DNA from: Anaerolineaceae bacterium
GTDB taxonomy: Bacteria; Chloroflexota; Anaerolineae; Anaerolineales; Anaerolineaceae
NCBI GenBank assembly: GCA_003563055.1
Contig: PWSY01000036.1
Span: 26,103 to 90,102 of the forward strand
DNA length: 64,000 bases
Direction: 5' to 3'
The position numbers were made by a program, and so were the translations under genes. Under the pieces are notes generated by a model. The model saw only the letters and a list, made by a program, of their open reading frames with translations. It made no database searches and was not told where the DNA came from. Positions within the stretch are counted from its first letter, which is position 1. Each line of letters begins with the position of its first letter. Of the stretch, positions 11,448 through 21,355 are shown piece by piece.

Positions 11448-11792
11448 TTACCTTTGAATCTCTATGCTTTCGAGGTGGAATTCATCACCCGAAAGGACAC
11501 GTATGTTGACACTTTGGCAATTCTGACAGGCGGTTAGATCGCCTTCAAGAATATATTCGTGAGCGCATTCTTGACAAACCAGTTTTGCTGGCACCCGGTT
11601 GAAATGTAGCTGCGCTTCTTCGCAGATGGTGTCTTTGCTGATAATATTCCAATAAAATTCGATTGAATCATCCACGATGCTGGATAAGCGCCCAATTACC
11701 AGGTAAATATCTGTGACTTTGGTGGCCTGTGCTTTTTGGGCGTGCTTACAGGCGATATCAAGTACGCTTTCGGTGACAGCAAGTTCATGCAT
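11448..11792 (-). CDS. hypA: Hydrogenase nickel insertion protein HypA
   Basis: MHELAVTESVLDIA N-terminus; CQEC...CQNCQS zinc motif. Confidence 0.95.
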   Translation of the reverse strand: MHELAVTESVLDIACKHAQKAQATKVTDIYLVIGRLSSIVDDSIEFYWNIISKDTICEEAQLHFNRVPAKLVCQECAHEYILEGDLTACQNCQSVNIRVLSGDEFHLESIEIQR

Positions 11793-11837
11793 GCAGTGAT
11801 TATAGTACTTTTATGATAAAAAATGTAGGGTTTGAGA

Positions 11838-12314
11838 TCAACCATGCTGACAGGTGAGTAATTCCAGCAGGTGTAACCGGTATGCTAAGAAGCGTGAGGC
11901 CACAATGTTCGCTAAGCGACTCATGATAATATAACCAAGGTCGCAATCTGTCTGACAAATTTCTGTTAACCTCTTCGCTTCTAAGGCAATCAGTCTAGTG
12001 TCTTCTATAACCCGTGCAGTTTCAGTCTTTTGACGCACTACCGGAGTCATACTTGACCAGCCGATCACATCCAGTGTTTCACCAATGAAAATAGGTATTG
12101 ACCCATGACCGGGAATGAAGCTTTCTAATTGGATTTTCCCATCCAGGATTACATACAGGTTGCGATGTTGTTCTCCTTCAGTGAAGATCACTTCGCCTTT
12201 ATTAAATAATTGAATTTGCGCTACAGTGGCTAAGCGTTGTAAACTATCTGCTGATAGATCAAGAAACCAGGGTATGGTTTTTAATGCATTTGTTGGATTG
12301 GCCTGATTGAGCAT
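11838..12314 (-). CDS. Cyclic-nucleotide-binding (Crp/Fnr effector) domain protein without an obvious HTH domain
   Basis: 158 aa cNMP beta-roll (FNKGEVIFTEGEQHRNLYVILDGKIQL); ORF ends after the dimerisation helix. Confidence 0.8.
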   Translation of the reverse strand: MLNQANPTNALKTIPWFLDLSADSLQRLATVAQIQLFNKGEVIFTEGEQHRNLYVILDGKIQLESFIPGHGSIPIFIGETLDVIGWSSMTPVVRQKTETARVIEDTRLIALEAKRLTEICQTDCDLGYIIMSRLANIVASRFLAYRLHLLELLTCQHG

Positions 12315-12430
12315 TGAAAAACCTTAGTGAGAAAGGACAGGATAGGTCTACAAGATGTCTTGGAAGGACAGTACTATTAAAATACTTGTATTATTAAAAA
12401 AATGAAATTGTATTATGTCATTATGCTTGC

Positions 12431-12444
12431 GTGACAACAGTCAC
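12431..12444. promoter_or_regulatory. Candidate Crp/Fnr-family operator palindrome
   Basis: GTGACAACAGTCAC = GTGA-N6-TCAC inside the larger palindrome GCGTGAC-AACA-GTCACGC, upstream of the cNMP-binding gene. Confidence 0.35.
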
Positions 12445-12454
12445 GCGCTGAGTT

Positions 12455-12940
12455 TTAATGATTGATCCAACCCCAAATTTTTTCTGTGGCGACTTTTGTA
12501 AGGGCTGCTGTCTGTGGGCTTAACTCCCGATGGAATTGAAAGCTATAACCACGCACCGAGACCAGGACCGCTTCTGGTACATGACCGTAGATGGTTGCTG
12601 ATATTGACAGAACCGTTTTGGGGGACATATGATGGGTTAGGGGTGATTTTTCATATTCAGGAGTGAGTTCAATCCATGAAATCGCATCGGGGATATCTGC
12701 GGTATGCGCGTCAACAAAGCAAACACGCTTGTAATGAGAAATCGTTTCTGCCAGTTCCGGGTAAATCTGGAGAATAAACAACAGGTCTACTGTACTACTC
12801 TCAATCTCTATAAACTCGCCAGGGTCATGAGGAATTTCATACCCAACATGTTCTGCCAATGTTTTAAGGATATGCCAGCCAGCCCCATCATCCTGACGGT
12901 CTGCATTTCCATATCCGATGATGAGTGTGTCAGATTTCAT
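12455..12940 (-). CDS. [NiFe] hydrogenase maturation endopeptidase
   Basis: 161 aa; IIGYGNADRQDDGAGWHI; adjacent to the hydrogenase large subunit. Confidence 0.88.
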   Translation of the reverse strand: MKSDTLIIGYGNADRQDDGAGWHILKTLAEHVGYEIPHDPGEFIEIESSTVDLLFILQIYPELAETISHYKRVCFVDAHTADIPDAISWIELTPEYEKSPLTHHMSPKTVLSISATIYGHVPEAVLVSVRGYSFQFHRELSPQTAALTKVATEKIWGWINH

Positions 12941-12970
12941 AACGCTCTCAAAAATGACGGTTAATTATTA

Positions 12971-13008
12971 ACCCAACCCCTCGTTCTGATTACAAAGAGG
13001 GGTTGGGT
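12971..13008 (-). terminator. Strong hairpin between the hydrogenase large-subunit and protease genes
   Basis: ACCCAACCCCTC ... GAGGGGTTGGGT, 12-bp perfect stem. Confidence 0.6.
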
Positions 13009-13025
13009 CTTGATTGGACTCATCT

Positions 13026-14453
13026 TTACTTACGTGAAATTGTCTGTGTGATTTCACCCTTTGCATTCAAGACATCTATCTTGATGGGCATTTGACCAAT
13101 TGCATGGGTTGAGCATGAAAGGCAGGGGTCGTAGGCACGGATAGCTGCCTCAACTCGGTTGAGCATCCCTTCCTGCACATCAGGGCCTTTGACATAGGTC
13201 TTCGCAACAGAATCAACAGCTTCACTCATGGCCCAGTTGTTGTGGCCTGTCGAAACAATCAGATTGACCCGCTCCAGTTGCCCATTGGGTTTAGCCCAAT
13301 AGTGATGCAGCAAAGTGCCACGAGGTGCTTCGATGACACCCACACCTTCGCCCTGGAAGTTGTAACGTCTGTTCAAGATATCATTACCCATCAGGTCTGG
13401 ATCGTCCAGGAGTTCCTGGGTACGCTCGATAGCAAATATTGTTTCAATCAAGCGGGCATAGTGGTAATAGAGGGTATGGTGAACAGGTTTGCCATCGTTG
13501 ATCTGGTGGTAAAGTTCAAATTCTTCCTGCGCCAGAGGCGTATCAATCTTGTCACATGCATTCAGGCGACCCAGAGGGCCGACACGGTAAACCCCGTCAG
13601 GCCATCCCATCTTTTTGTAATAGGGGAATTTAAGGTATGACCAATCTTCAACATGTTCCGCAATAATATCGAGGTAGTTTTGAGCGTTGAAAAGCTCAAG
13701 CTGATCACCTTCTCGATCAACAAGGCGGATATCACCGTCAAAGAGTTCGAGGGCATTTTCTGGCGTTACAAGCCCAAAATACCCGGTATGGAAAACGGCA
13801 AATTTTTCAATATCAGCGATATTGGCATCTGCCCAATTTTTCATCAACTGGATTCCAATTTTCGTTGTTTCAAGGGCTTTATCCAATCCCGCCAGCATAT
13901 GATCACGTTTATCAGCAGTTAGTGCCCGGTTAACACCTCCAGGCACAGCAAAATTGGCGTGAATTCGCCGTCCGCCTACCTGGTAAATGATGTCCTGGCC
14001 GTATTTTCGTAGTTCAACTGCTCGTACAGTGAGCTCAGGATCGGCTTCGATTAATCCAACCACATTGCGTATAGCTGGGTCTTCATCAAAGCCCAGGATT
14101 AAGTCTGGTCCTGCCAGTTCAAAAAAGTGCATGCCGTGGCTTTGAATAATCTGGCCCATATGCATCAGCTCGCGCAATAATACCGCTGTGCGAGGTGGTT
14201 TAACGCCCATCACAATGTCGCCAGCTTTTGCAGCAGCAAGGTGGTGGCTGACCGGGCAAATGCCACAAATGCGTGGTGTTATTTGGGGCATTTCGAAGAC
14301 CATGCGTCCTTCGCAGAACTTTTCGAAACCTCGAAATTCGTTGACGTGAAAATAGGCATGATCAACAGTACCGTTGTCATTCATATGAATGGTCACTTTT
14401 GCATGACCTTCTATCCTGGTTACGGGTTCAATTGTAATCTTTTCTGCAGCCAT
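13026..14453 (-). CDS. [NiFe] hydrogenase large subunit (group 3, HoxH/HydL-like)
   Basis: [19 protein letters not shown] (L1) and [10 protein letters not shown] (L2) nickel-ligand motifs. Confidence 0.95.
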   Translation of the reverse strand: MAAEKITIEPVTRIEGHAKVTIHMNDNGTVDHAYFHVNEFRGFEKFCEGRMVFEMPQITPRICGICPVSHHLAAAKAGDIVMGVKPPRTAVLLRELMHMGQIIQSHGMHFFELAGPDLILGFDEDPAIRNVVGLIEADPELTVRAVELRKYGQDIIYQVGGRRIHANFAVPGGVNRALTADKRDHMLAGLDKALETTKIGIQLMKNWADANIADIEKFAVFHTGYFGLVTPENALELFDGDIRLVDREGDQLELFNAQNYLDIIAEHVEDWSYLKFPYYKKMGWPDGVYRVGPLGRLNACDKIDTPLAQEEFELYHQINDGKPVHHTLYYHYARLIETIFAIERTQELLDDPDLMGNDILNRRYNFQGEGVGVIEAPRGTLLHHYWAKPNGQLERVNLIVSTGHNNWAMSEAVDSVAKTYVKGPDVQEGMLNRVEAAIRAYDPCLSCSTHAIGQMPIKIDVLNAKGEITQTISRK

Positions 14454-14465
14454 AGTAATTACCTC

Positions 14466-15008
14466 CTAATGCCAATGCAATTTATCACCCTTTATGTCCG
14501 GAATGCGGCCTTCAGCCAGTTCAGCCAGGGCATAGAAGATGATGTCAGCGTCCGGTGGGCAGCCGGGAATATGAATGTCAACTGGGACAACTTCGTGAAC
14601 AGCTCTTACACGAGTCATTTCTGCCAGCTCAGGATTTCTTGGAATCTTTGCTTCAGAGTCGTTGCTCTCAGCATCAACATACGCGCGTTGAAGGGATGCT
14701 TCGATCCCAACGAAATTACGCATCGCAGGGACACCGCCAAAAACCGCGCAGTCCCCCAAAGCAACCAAAATTTTGCAGCGATCTCGCATCCTCTTGGCGA
14801 CTTTTTCACTGTGGGTATTATTGATACCGCCTTCTAAAATCCCAACAGTTACACCATCCTTATCCGGTTCTTTTAAGTCTGTTATGGGCGTTGCGCGCAG
14901 GTCTACCAAATTGACTACCTGTAAAATACGTTCATCTATGTCTAAGAGAGACATATGGCAGCCAGCACAACCGCACATCCAGTCAGATGCTACTTTTGGT
15001 TTTGTCAT
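14466..15008 (-). CDS. [NiFe] hydrogenase small subunit (HoxY/HydS-like)
   Basis: 180 aa; DWMCGCAGCHMSLLD and VDIHIPGCPPDADI. Confidence 0.94.
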   Translation of the reverse strand: MTKPKVASDWMCGCAGCHMSLLDIDERILQVVNLVDLRATPITDLKEPDKDGVTVGILEGGINNTHSEKVAKRMRDRCKILVALGDCAVFGGVPAMRNFVGIEASLQRAYVDAESNDSEAKIPRNPELAEMTRVRAVHEVVPVDIHIPGCPPDADIIFYALAELAEGRIPDIKGDKLHWH

Positions 15009-15054
15009 TCGTTTAGTCCTTTCGATCTATCAACCATTAATGGGCTGTTATTAA

Positions 15055-16950
15055 TCAAGATTCCTGAAATTCTACAGTTGGTACCCTGGCCATAAGGCTG
15101 GATTTCCAGTCGAGGTCAGGTTTAATTGATAGGGCTTCTGCGACCTTTAGAAGCGCTTCTTGTGATGTCAGGATACCCTCAGGTGCATTCAGGGCCTTGG
15201 TAGCCTTCTGGAGTCGGCCATCCATGCTCAGGTAGGTGCCATCCTGTTCTGCCCACATGGTCACAGGTAAAACGACATCCGCATTACCGGTTATTTGAGA
15301 GCTGTAAGCTGCCTGGACGACCACAAAGGGGATTTCTTCCAGTGTCTTGGTGATCTTTTGCGATGGATTTTCATCACCTAATAAAATGTAGGCAGATTTT
15401 TGACCATTGGGTTTGAATGGTTTTTCCAGACCAAGTTGAGCAGCTGCCATGCTGTTGGCATTTTCTTTGACCCCGATTAAGGCGACATTAAGGGCTTCAG
15501 CAAGTTTGAGTAAGGTTTCTAAAGCTATCTCGTCGGCATTCGCTGCAAAAGTTTTTCCATAAACGATGCAGGGTTTCTTTGAAGCTTTTAGCATTTTTGC
15601 GACATCGATTAACTCAGGAGCACCTGTTTCATTTTCAACGGCATCCAGCAAACCAACCAAAAAGTTTGACTCATCACCTGCATTGAGTGAGAGTGTTGTC
15701 TTGGTGTTTTCAGCCAATCTATTGTTCTTGCTGTCGGCAACGATTAGTTTTGTTCCTTGAACGAGTTGCCTTTTGACAAAAAAGCCGGCCACCTGGTGTT
15801 CGTCGACCAGATCAAGTTCAAGAGAGAGAACAAGGTCTGTTTCTTTAAGAGCATCCAGGTTTGCTTCAAATGGCTTACCTAATTTATCTGCCATCCTTGC
15901 CAATGAAGCGGTGGCATAGCCTTCTTCCATGCTGGTGACCAATTCGGCTTGCAGCTCATCTGAGAAGATGGACTTGAAAAGAGCGAGGTCTTCAACGGGT
16001 AGACGGGTTGATGCTAAAGCAGCCAGTCCTTTTGCATCCTTAAAGCCATCAGCAATAGCTTTCAGTGCTTCATCCCAGGTAGCGGCTTTTAAATTACCAT
16101 CCTTGCGCACCAGGGGTGTTAGTAAACGTGGACGGTCGTCTTCTAATGGTATAAAACGGCCTTGATCACACAGTAAACCGTGGAAAAGATTATCTTCCCA
16201 TTCACCTTCAATTCTCACAAGGCGATTGTCGCGTGTGAGCACATTGCGCTGGCAGCCCACGGAACATTCTACACATACGCCAGGATGATGGTCCACTTCG
16301 GTTTCCTTGCCCTGGTAGGCACTTTGTCGATCAATTAAGGCGCCAGTGGGGCAGATTTGGACACACACACCGCAGGAGATGCAGGAGCTTTCACCTAAGG
16401 GGACGTTATAATCTGCCACGAGAAGGCTGTTAGCGCCACGTTCTTCAAAACCAAGGGTGTGGTTGCCAACCAGCTCACTGCAAGCACGAGAGCATCGCCG
16501 ACAAAGTATGCAGCGATTGTTATCGAGAATGATAAATGGATGTGATGCATCAACCTCAAAGGGCTGCCAGTTTGGCTGCAGTTCCCAGTGGGTCATATGT
16601 TCATCATATGCCCGATTTTGTAGTTCGCAATCACCATCAGCTACGGGGCAATACATGCAAAAATGATTCCGTTCGCTAAAGATTAAGGTTAAGACGAACT
16701 TTCTAGCATTCAGTACCTTTTCCGTGTGGGTATTAACCACCATGCCTTCGGCTGCAGGCAATGTGCATGAGGGTTGCAATGTGCGTGAGCCTTCAACATC
16801 CACCATGCAAAGTCGACAGCCGCCGTAGGGTGTCAGTTTAGGATGGTGGCATAGTGTTGGCACAAACAGACCAGCTGCTTCTGCAGCCTCTAGAACCGTC
16901 GTTCCTTCCTGTACTTCGATGGTTTTTCCGTCAATTGTGAGTTTTATCAT
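15055..16950 (-). CDS. NuoG/HoxU/HydA-like Fe-S subunit with C-terminal molybdopterin-oxidoreductase-like domain
   Basis: 631 aa; N-terminal [2Fe-2S] (CHHPKLTPYGGCRLC), His-Cys cluster, 2x[4Fe-4S] (CILCRRCSRAC, CISCGVCVQICPTGA), CVECSVGCQRN, then a degenerate NuoG-like domain. Confidence 0.9.
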   Translation of the reverse strand: MIKLTIDGKTIEVQEGTTVLEAAEAAGLFVPTLCHHPKLTPYGGCRLCMVDVEGSRTLQPSCTLPAAEGMVVNTHTEKVLNARKFVLTLIFSERNHFCMYCPVADGDCELQNRAYDEHMTHWELQPNWQPFEVDASHPFIILDNNRCILCRRCSRACSELVGNHTLGFEERGANSLLVADYNVPLGESSCISCGVCVQICPTGALIDRQSAYQGKETEVDHHPGVCVECSVGCQRNVLTRDNRLVRIEGEWEDNLFHGLLCDQGRFIPLEDDRPRLLTPLVRKDGNLKAATWDEALKAIADGFKDAKGLAALASTRLPVEDLALFKSIFSDELQAELVTSMEEGYATASLARMADKLGKPFEANLDALKETDLVLSLELDLVDEHQVAGFFVKRQLVQGTKLIVADSKNNRLAENTKTTLSLNAGDESNFLVGLLDAVENETGAPELIDVAKMLKASKKPCIVYGKTFAANADEIALETLLKLAEALNVALIGVKENANSMAAAQLGLEKPFKPNGQKSAYILLGDENPSQKITKTLEEIPFVVVQAAYSSQITGNADVVLPVTMWAEQDGTYLSMDGRLQKATKALNAPEGILTSQEALLKVAEALSIKPDLDWKSSLMARVPTVEFQES

Positions 16951-16976
16951 GTTAGTGACACTCCGTAATTTCTAAT

Positions 16977-18623
16977 TCAGTCAATCTGATGTTCCCAGTT
17001 GCCGCTCATCGGGCAAACGCCAGCTGGACAAACTTTTAGTTTAATATGGGCTTCAACCTCCGCCTGGAAGTGTGCCAAAATATCCTTTAGGGGGGAACCA
17101 GCTGTCTGACCGAGACCGCAATTGGATAACTCAAATAGTTGGTTGCTTAGCATTTGTAAATCCACCAAGTCTTGCAGGTTTCCGACGCCTTCGGCAATTC
17201 TTGAAAGGACATCAAAGGCACGTTTATTTCCGATCCGGCATGGGTTACACTTCCCACAGCTTTCAAATCGGAAGAAGTTTAACAACACCTTAGCCAGGTC
17301 AACGACACAGACGTCCTGATTGCCGATTAATAAGGCACCAGAGCCCAATGATACCCCTGCTTTATTATAAGAGTCGAAGTCCATCGGCGTGTCTTGCAGG
17401 CTGGCAGGGATGATCGAACCGCTTGAGCCACCGGTTTGGGCGACTTTAAAAGTGCCCCCATCTTTCATGCCCTTAGCATAAATTGAAATCACCTCACGAA
17501 GCGTGATCCCCATCGGCACCTCAATCAAGCCGGTCACATTCACATTCCCAAGTATGGTGTAAACTTTTGTGCCGGGACTTGAGGGGGTCCCAATTGATTT
17601 ATACCATTCGGGACCATTACGGATAATGGCCGGGATGTTTGCCAGTGTTTCAACGTTGTTTACAACAGTAGGTTTTTGCCACAGACCTGCAGTGGTTGGA
17701 TAAGGTGGGCGTGCACGCGGTTCACCACGATTACCTTCGATCGATTCGATTAATGCGGTCTCTTCACCGCATATGTAGGCTCCCGCGCCTGCATGAATAT
17801 GAATATTAAAAGCGAAACCTGTCCCAAAAATGTTGTCACCGAGTAAACCGTATTCCTGTGCTTGCTCAATGGCTTTTTGCATTCGGGTGATTGCAAGTCC
17901 ATATTCACCGCGTATATAAACAAATCCCTCATCTGCACCCACGGCATAAGCGGCAATCGTCATTGCTTCGATGATGGCGTGGGGGTCACCTTCAAGGACA
18001 AGCCTGTCTTTAAAGGTGCCTGGTTCGCTTTCATCGGCGTTACAAATGACGTATTTTTTATCTCTTTTTTCACCAGCAACAAACTGCCATTTTAATCCTG
18101 TGGGGAACCCCGCACCGCCACGGCCCTGTAAACCGGATTCTTTGATGACCGTATAGGTTTCTTTCGGTGTCATCTCTTTAAGCACTTTACCAAGGGCTTC
18201 ATAGCCCTCGTTGATGATGTAATCATCAATAATTTCAGGGTCAATCAATCCTACGTTTTTCAGTACGATGCGATTTTCGGCTGGCAGCGTTCCTTTGCGG
18301 GCGGTTAGCCAGGCAATCCGACCAGAAAGGTCATAGGGTGAGATCTGCTTTTCTTCAACCACTCGCCCTTTGTAAAGATGTTCTTCTACAATATGGGGGA
18401 TATCCTCCGGTGTTACGGATCCATAAATAACTGCATCTGGATAAACCAGGACAAGTGGATTTTGGCTCTTTTTGCTGACATCACTAATCATGGAGAGAGA
18501 AATCTCTTCTTCCAATCCATGTGCCAGGATTTGTTTCTGAAGTGTGCTGAACACTTCCAACGCGCCATGATCCATACTTTCAGGGTCGCTTGATACCAGT
18601 ATCATTGAACGAATTGCTTTCAT
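16977..18623 (-). CDS. NuoF-like NADH-binding flavoprotein subunit, copy 1
   Basis: 548 aa; GRGGAGFPTGLKWQF, CNADESEPGTFKDR, FFRFESCGKCNPCRIG; no C-terminal 2x[4Fe-4S] ferredoxin domain. Confidence 0.92.
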   Translation of the reverse strand: MKAIRSMILVSSDPESMDHGALEVFSTLQKQILAHGLEEEISLSMISDVSKKSQNPLVLVYPDAVIYGSVTPEDIPHIVEEHLYKGRVVEEKQISPYDLSGRIAWLTARKGTLPAENRIVLKNVGLIDPEIIDDYIINEGYEALGKVLKEMTPKETYTVIKESGLQGRGGAGFPTGLKWQFVAGEKRDKKYVICNADESEPGTFKDRLVLEGDPHAIIEAMTIAAYAVGADEGFVYIRGEYGLAITRMQKAIEQAQEYGLLGDNIFGTGFAFNIHIHAGAGAYICGEETALIESIEGNRGEPRARPPYPTTAGLWQKPTVVNNVETLANIPAIIRNGPEWYKSIGTPSSPGTKVYTILGNVNVTGLIEVPMGITLREVISIYAKGMKDGGTFKVAQTGGSSGSIIPASLQDTPMDFDSYNKAGVSLGSGALLIGNQDVCVVDLAKVLLNFFRFESCGKCNPCRIGNKRAFDVLSRIAEGVGNLQDLVDLQMLSNQLFELSNCGLGQTAGSPLKDILAHFQAEVEAHIKLKVCPAGVCPMSGNWEHQID

Positions 18624-18633
18624 GAGGCGCCTC

Positions 18634-19119
18634 CTAATTATATTGGCTGAGGATACCTGGCACCTGTTCAGGTGTCACGTTACCATAGATGTTATTATCA
18701 ACAATCATCACGGGTCCAACCCCGCAAACACCAAGGCAGCTGGTGGTGAGTAGCGTCCACTTTTCATCATCACTGGTTTCGCCTTTTTCAAGGCCCAATT
18801 CCTGTTTGAGTTTCTCCCAAACCAAACGACCTCCCGCCACATGGCAAGGCGCACTTTCGCAAAACTGGATGACGTGTTCTCCACGTGGTTCTGTTGATAG
18901 CATCCGGTAGAAGGTGGCCACAGAGTAAATGTGGCTGCCAGGGATGTTCATTCGCTCGCTTAGTTCCTTGATAGCTTCATCTGAAATGTAGCCAAATTGA
19001 CCATTAATATCTTGGAGAATGGGTATGAGTTCTGATTTTTCACGCCCTTTCTCTTCGACAAGCGCTCGCACAATATTGCGAACGTTTTGTCCATTTTTGA
19101 CTAAAACTGACATGTTCAT
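18634..19119 (-). CDS. NuoE-like [2Fe-2S] subunit, copy 1
   Basis: CESAPC...CLGVC cluster motif; ORF track start at 19191 overlaps the upstream gene, an internal ATG (19119 or 19113) after GAGGAGG is more likely. Confidence 0.9.
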   Translation of the reverse strand: MNMSVLVKNGQNVRNIVRALVEEKGREKSELIPILQDINGQFGYISDEAIKELSERMNIPGSHIYSVATFYRMLSTEPRGEHVIQFCESAPCHVAGGRLVWEKLKQELGLEKGETSDDEKWTLLTTSCLGVCGVGPVMIVDNNIYGNVTPEQVPGILSQYN

Positions 19120-19150
19120 CCTCCTCTGTTTGGTCGATAGCTTTAATGGC

Positions 19151-20938
19151 TTACTTGATCTCAATGGCATCATAAGGACAGATTTGTTCACAGATGCCGC
19201 ATTTGATACAAATATCCGGATCGATTACGTGTGTTTGGCGACGTTCACCAAAAATGGCGTCAACCGGGCAGTTACGGGCACAAAGCGTGCATCCCGTGCA
19301 TGGGCCGTCAATGATTTCGAAGCGGATTAATGGCTTACAAATCTTGGCAGGACAACGTTTTTCTAAGATGTGTACTTCGTACTCGTCTAAAAAATGGTCC
19401 AATGTGCTTTTTACAGGGTTTGGCGCGCCCTTGCCCAAACCGCACAAGCTGTTCTCATTGATCTGTTCGCAAAGCAACCTCAATGTAACGATATCTTCGG
19501 GTTTACCCTTGCCTTCACAAATTCGGGTGAGGATTTCTAATATCCGGCGAGTACCAATTCTGCAGGGGGTGCATTTTCCGCAGCTTTCTTCCTGGGTAAA
19601 CTCCATGAAAAACCTGGCTATATCAACCATACAGGTGTCTTCATCCATTACCACCAAGCCGCCTGAACCAAGGATTGAACCAGCTTGTTCCAGGGCCTCA
19701 TAATCCATTGGTAAATGGAGGAATTCCTCGGGTAAACAGCCACCCATTGGGCCGCCAGTTTGGACAGCTTTAAATTTCTTATCTTCCTTGATCCCACCCC
19801 CAACATCATAGATAATCTCTCGCAGTGTAATACCAAAGGGGACTTCGATCAACCCGGTATTTTTTACATCTCCAGCCATGGAAAAAGTTTTTGTACCGGT
19901 ACTTTTCTCATGACCGATATTAGCAAACCACATGGCACCATTGAGTATGATTTGAGGAACGATTGCAAAGGTTTCAACATTATTGATGTTGGATGGATTA
20001 TGCCACAGGCCCTTTTGTGCCGGGAAAGGCGGGCGAGGACGGGGTTCGCCACGTTTACCCTCTATAGATGCCATTAAGGCGGTTTCTTCGCCACAGACAA
20101 AAGCACCTGCACCCATTCTAACATCTAGGTCAAAGGAAAAGTCACTGCCAAGGATGTTGTCACCCAATAAGCCAAAGCTTCTCGCCTGATCAATCGCTAT
20201 CCGCATTGTTCTTACTGCAATGGGATATTCTGCCCTGACGTAAATATATCCCTGGCTTGCCCCGGCTGCATACGCGGCTATGATCATTCCTTCCACAACG
20301 GAATGAGGGTCTCCCTCTTGAACGCTTCGGTTAGCAAAAGCGCCCGGGTCGCCTTCATCCGCGTTGCAAATCATATATTTTTGATCACCCTCCGCGTCAC
20401 GGATAAATCTCCATTTTAATCCAGTTGGGAAACCGGCTCCGCCTCGACCCCGCAGACCAGATTCAAGGACTTCTTGAATTGTTTCTTCAGGAGTCATTTC
20501 GGTCAACACCTTGCCGAGTGCCATATATCCATCGCGAGCAATGTATTCTTCGATATTGAGCGGATCAATTTCACCTACATTTTTCAGGACGATCCGCATC
20601 TCTTTTGCTTGCGGTGCTGACAGCTCTTTGTCAGCGATTTCTTTGGCCTCCCGAGTGTATTGTGCCGCAATACGTCCTTTGAGGAAGTGTTCTTCTACCA
20701 GAAAAGGGACATCTTCCAATGATAGATTGGTGTAATGAACACCTTCAGGGTATACCATCAGATCAGGGCCCTCAGATTCGGGATCACCAATACGTGATGT
20801 TTCAAGCACCTGAACTTCATCGATCAGGCCTTGTTTAACCAGTTCATCATGAAGGGCGTCAATCAGCTCGTACGCGCCTTTATCGATACAAATAGGATCT
20901 ATTGAAACAAGGACATGTGAACGAAAATATGCCATCAA
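19151..20938 (-). CDS. NuoF/HydB-like NADH-binding flavoprotein, copy 2, with C-terminal 2x[4Fe-4S] domain
   Basis: 595 aa; GRGGAGFPTGLKWRF, CNADEGDPGAFANR, ESCGKCTPCRIG, C-terminal CTGCTLCARNCP and CIKCGICEQICP. Confidence 0.94.
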   Translation of the reverse strand: MMAYFRSHVLVSIDPICIDKGAYELIDALHDELVKQGLIDEVQVLETSRIGDPESEGPDLMVYPEGVHYTNLSLEDVPFLVEEHFLKGRIAAQYTREAKEIADKELSAPQAKEMRIVLKNVGEIDPLNIEEYIARDGYMALGKVLTEMTPEETIQEVLESGLRGRGGAGFPTGLKWRFIRDAEGDQKYMICNADEGDPGAFANRSVQEGDPHSVVEGMIIAAYAAGASQGYIYVRAEYPIAVRTMRIAIDQARSFGLLGDNILGSDFSFDLDVRMGAGAFVCGEETALMASIEGKRGEPRPRPPFPAQKGLWHNPSNINNVETFAIVPQIILNGAMWFANIGHEKSTGTKTFSMAGDVKNTGLIEVPFGITLREIIYDVGGGIKEDKKFKAVQTGGPMGGCLPEEFLHLPMDYEALEQAGSILGSGGLVVMDEDTCMVDIARFFMEFTQEESCGKCTPCRIGTRRILEILTRICEGKGKPEDIVTLRLLCEQINENSLCGLGKGAPNPVKSTLDHFLDEYEVHILEKRCPAKICKPLIRFEIIDGPCTGCTLCARNCPVDAIFGERRQTHVIDPDICIKCGICEQICPYDAIEIK

Positions 20939-20969
20939 TTACCTTCCAGAATTATGGTTATTCTGAATT

Positions 20970-21338
20970 TCAGCCTTTGATTTGATATTCGGAAATAATT
21001 TCACCTTCAACAACGTGTTCTTTGATGATGCGTTGCGCCATTTCAGGATTGACTTTCCCGTAAGACACTTTATCTTTACCAGAGACAGCAACCTGTACAA
21101 TTGGTTCATATGAATCCAGTCCAATGTTACCCGTTTGTCGCACGATGATGTCACTTAAATTCTCTTTTTCGATGGTTTCTAGAATTGCTTTGAGAGTCTC
21201 ACGAGCTCCAGCCGCAATTCCAACAGTGCCCATGCCGACAATCACTTCGGTTTTTCCGGATGATTCTTTTATCTGCTGCTTTTTGAGTGCTTCCTCTCGA
21301 ATTTTTTTGAGATCATCTAAAGATTTTATGGTGGACAT
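20970..21338 (-). CDS. Thioredoxin-fold (2Fe-2S ferredoxin/HndB-like) subunit lacking cysteines
   Basis: 122 aa; VGMGTVGIAAGARETLKAIL...VRQTGNIGLDSYEPIVQV; no Cys in the translated sequence. Confidence 0.82.
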   Translation of the reverse strand: MSTIKSLDDLKKIREEALKKQQIKESSGKTEVIVGMGTVGIAAGARETLKAILETIEKENLSDIIVRQTGNIGLDSYEPIVQVAVSGKDKVSYGKVNPEMAQRIIKEHVVEGEIISEYQIKG

Positions 21339-21355
21339 ATTCAGCTCCTGTTAGT

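Noticed and set aside
12971-13008. Possible regulatory RNA between the hydrogenase large-subunit and protease genes
   Set aside because: A simple long-stem hairpin is sufficiently explained as an attenuator/terminator or mRNA-stability element; no aptamer-like features seen.
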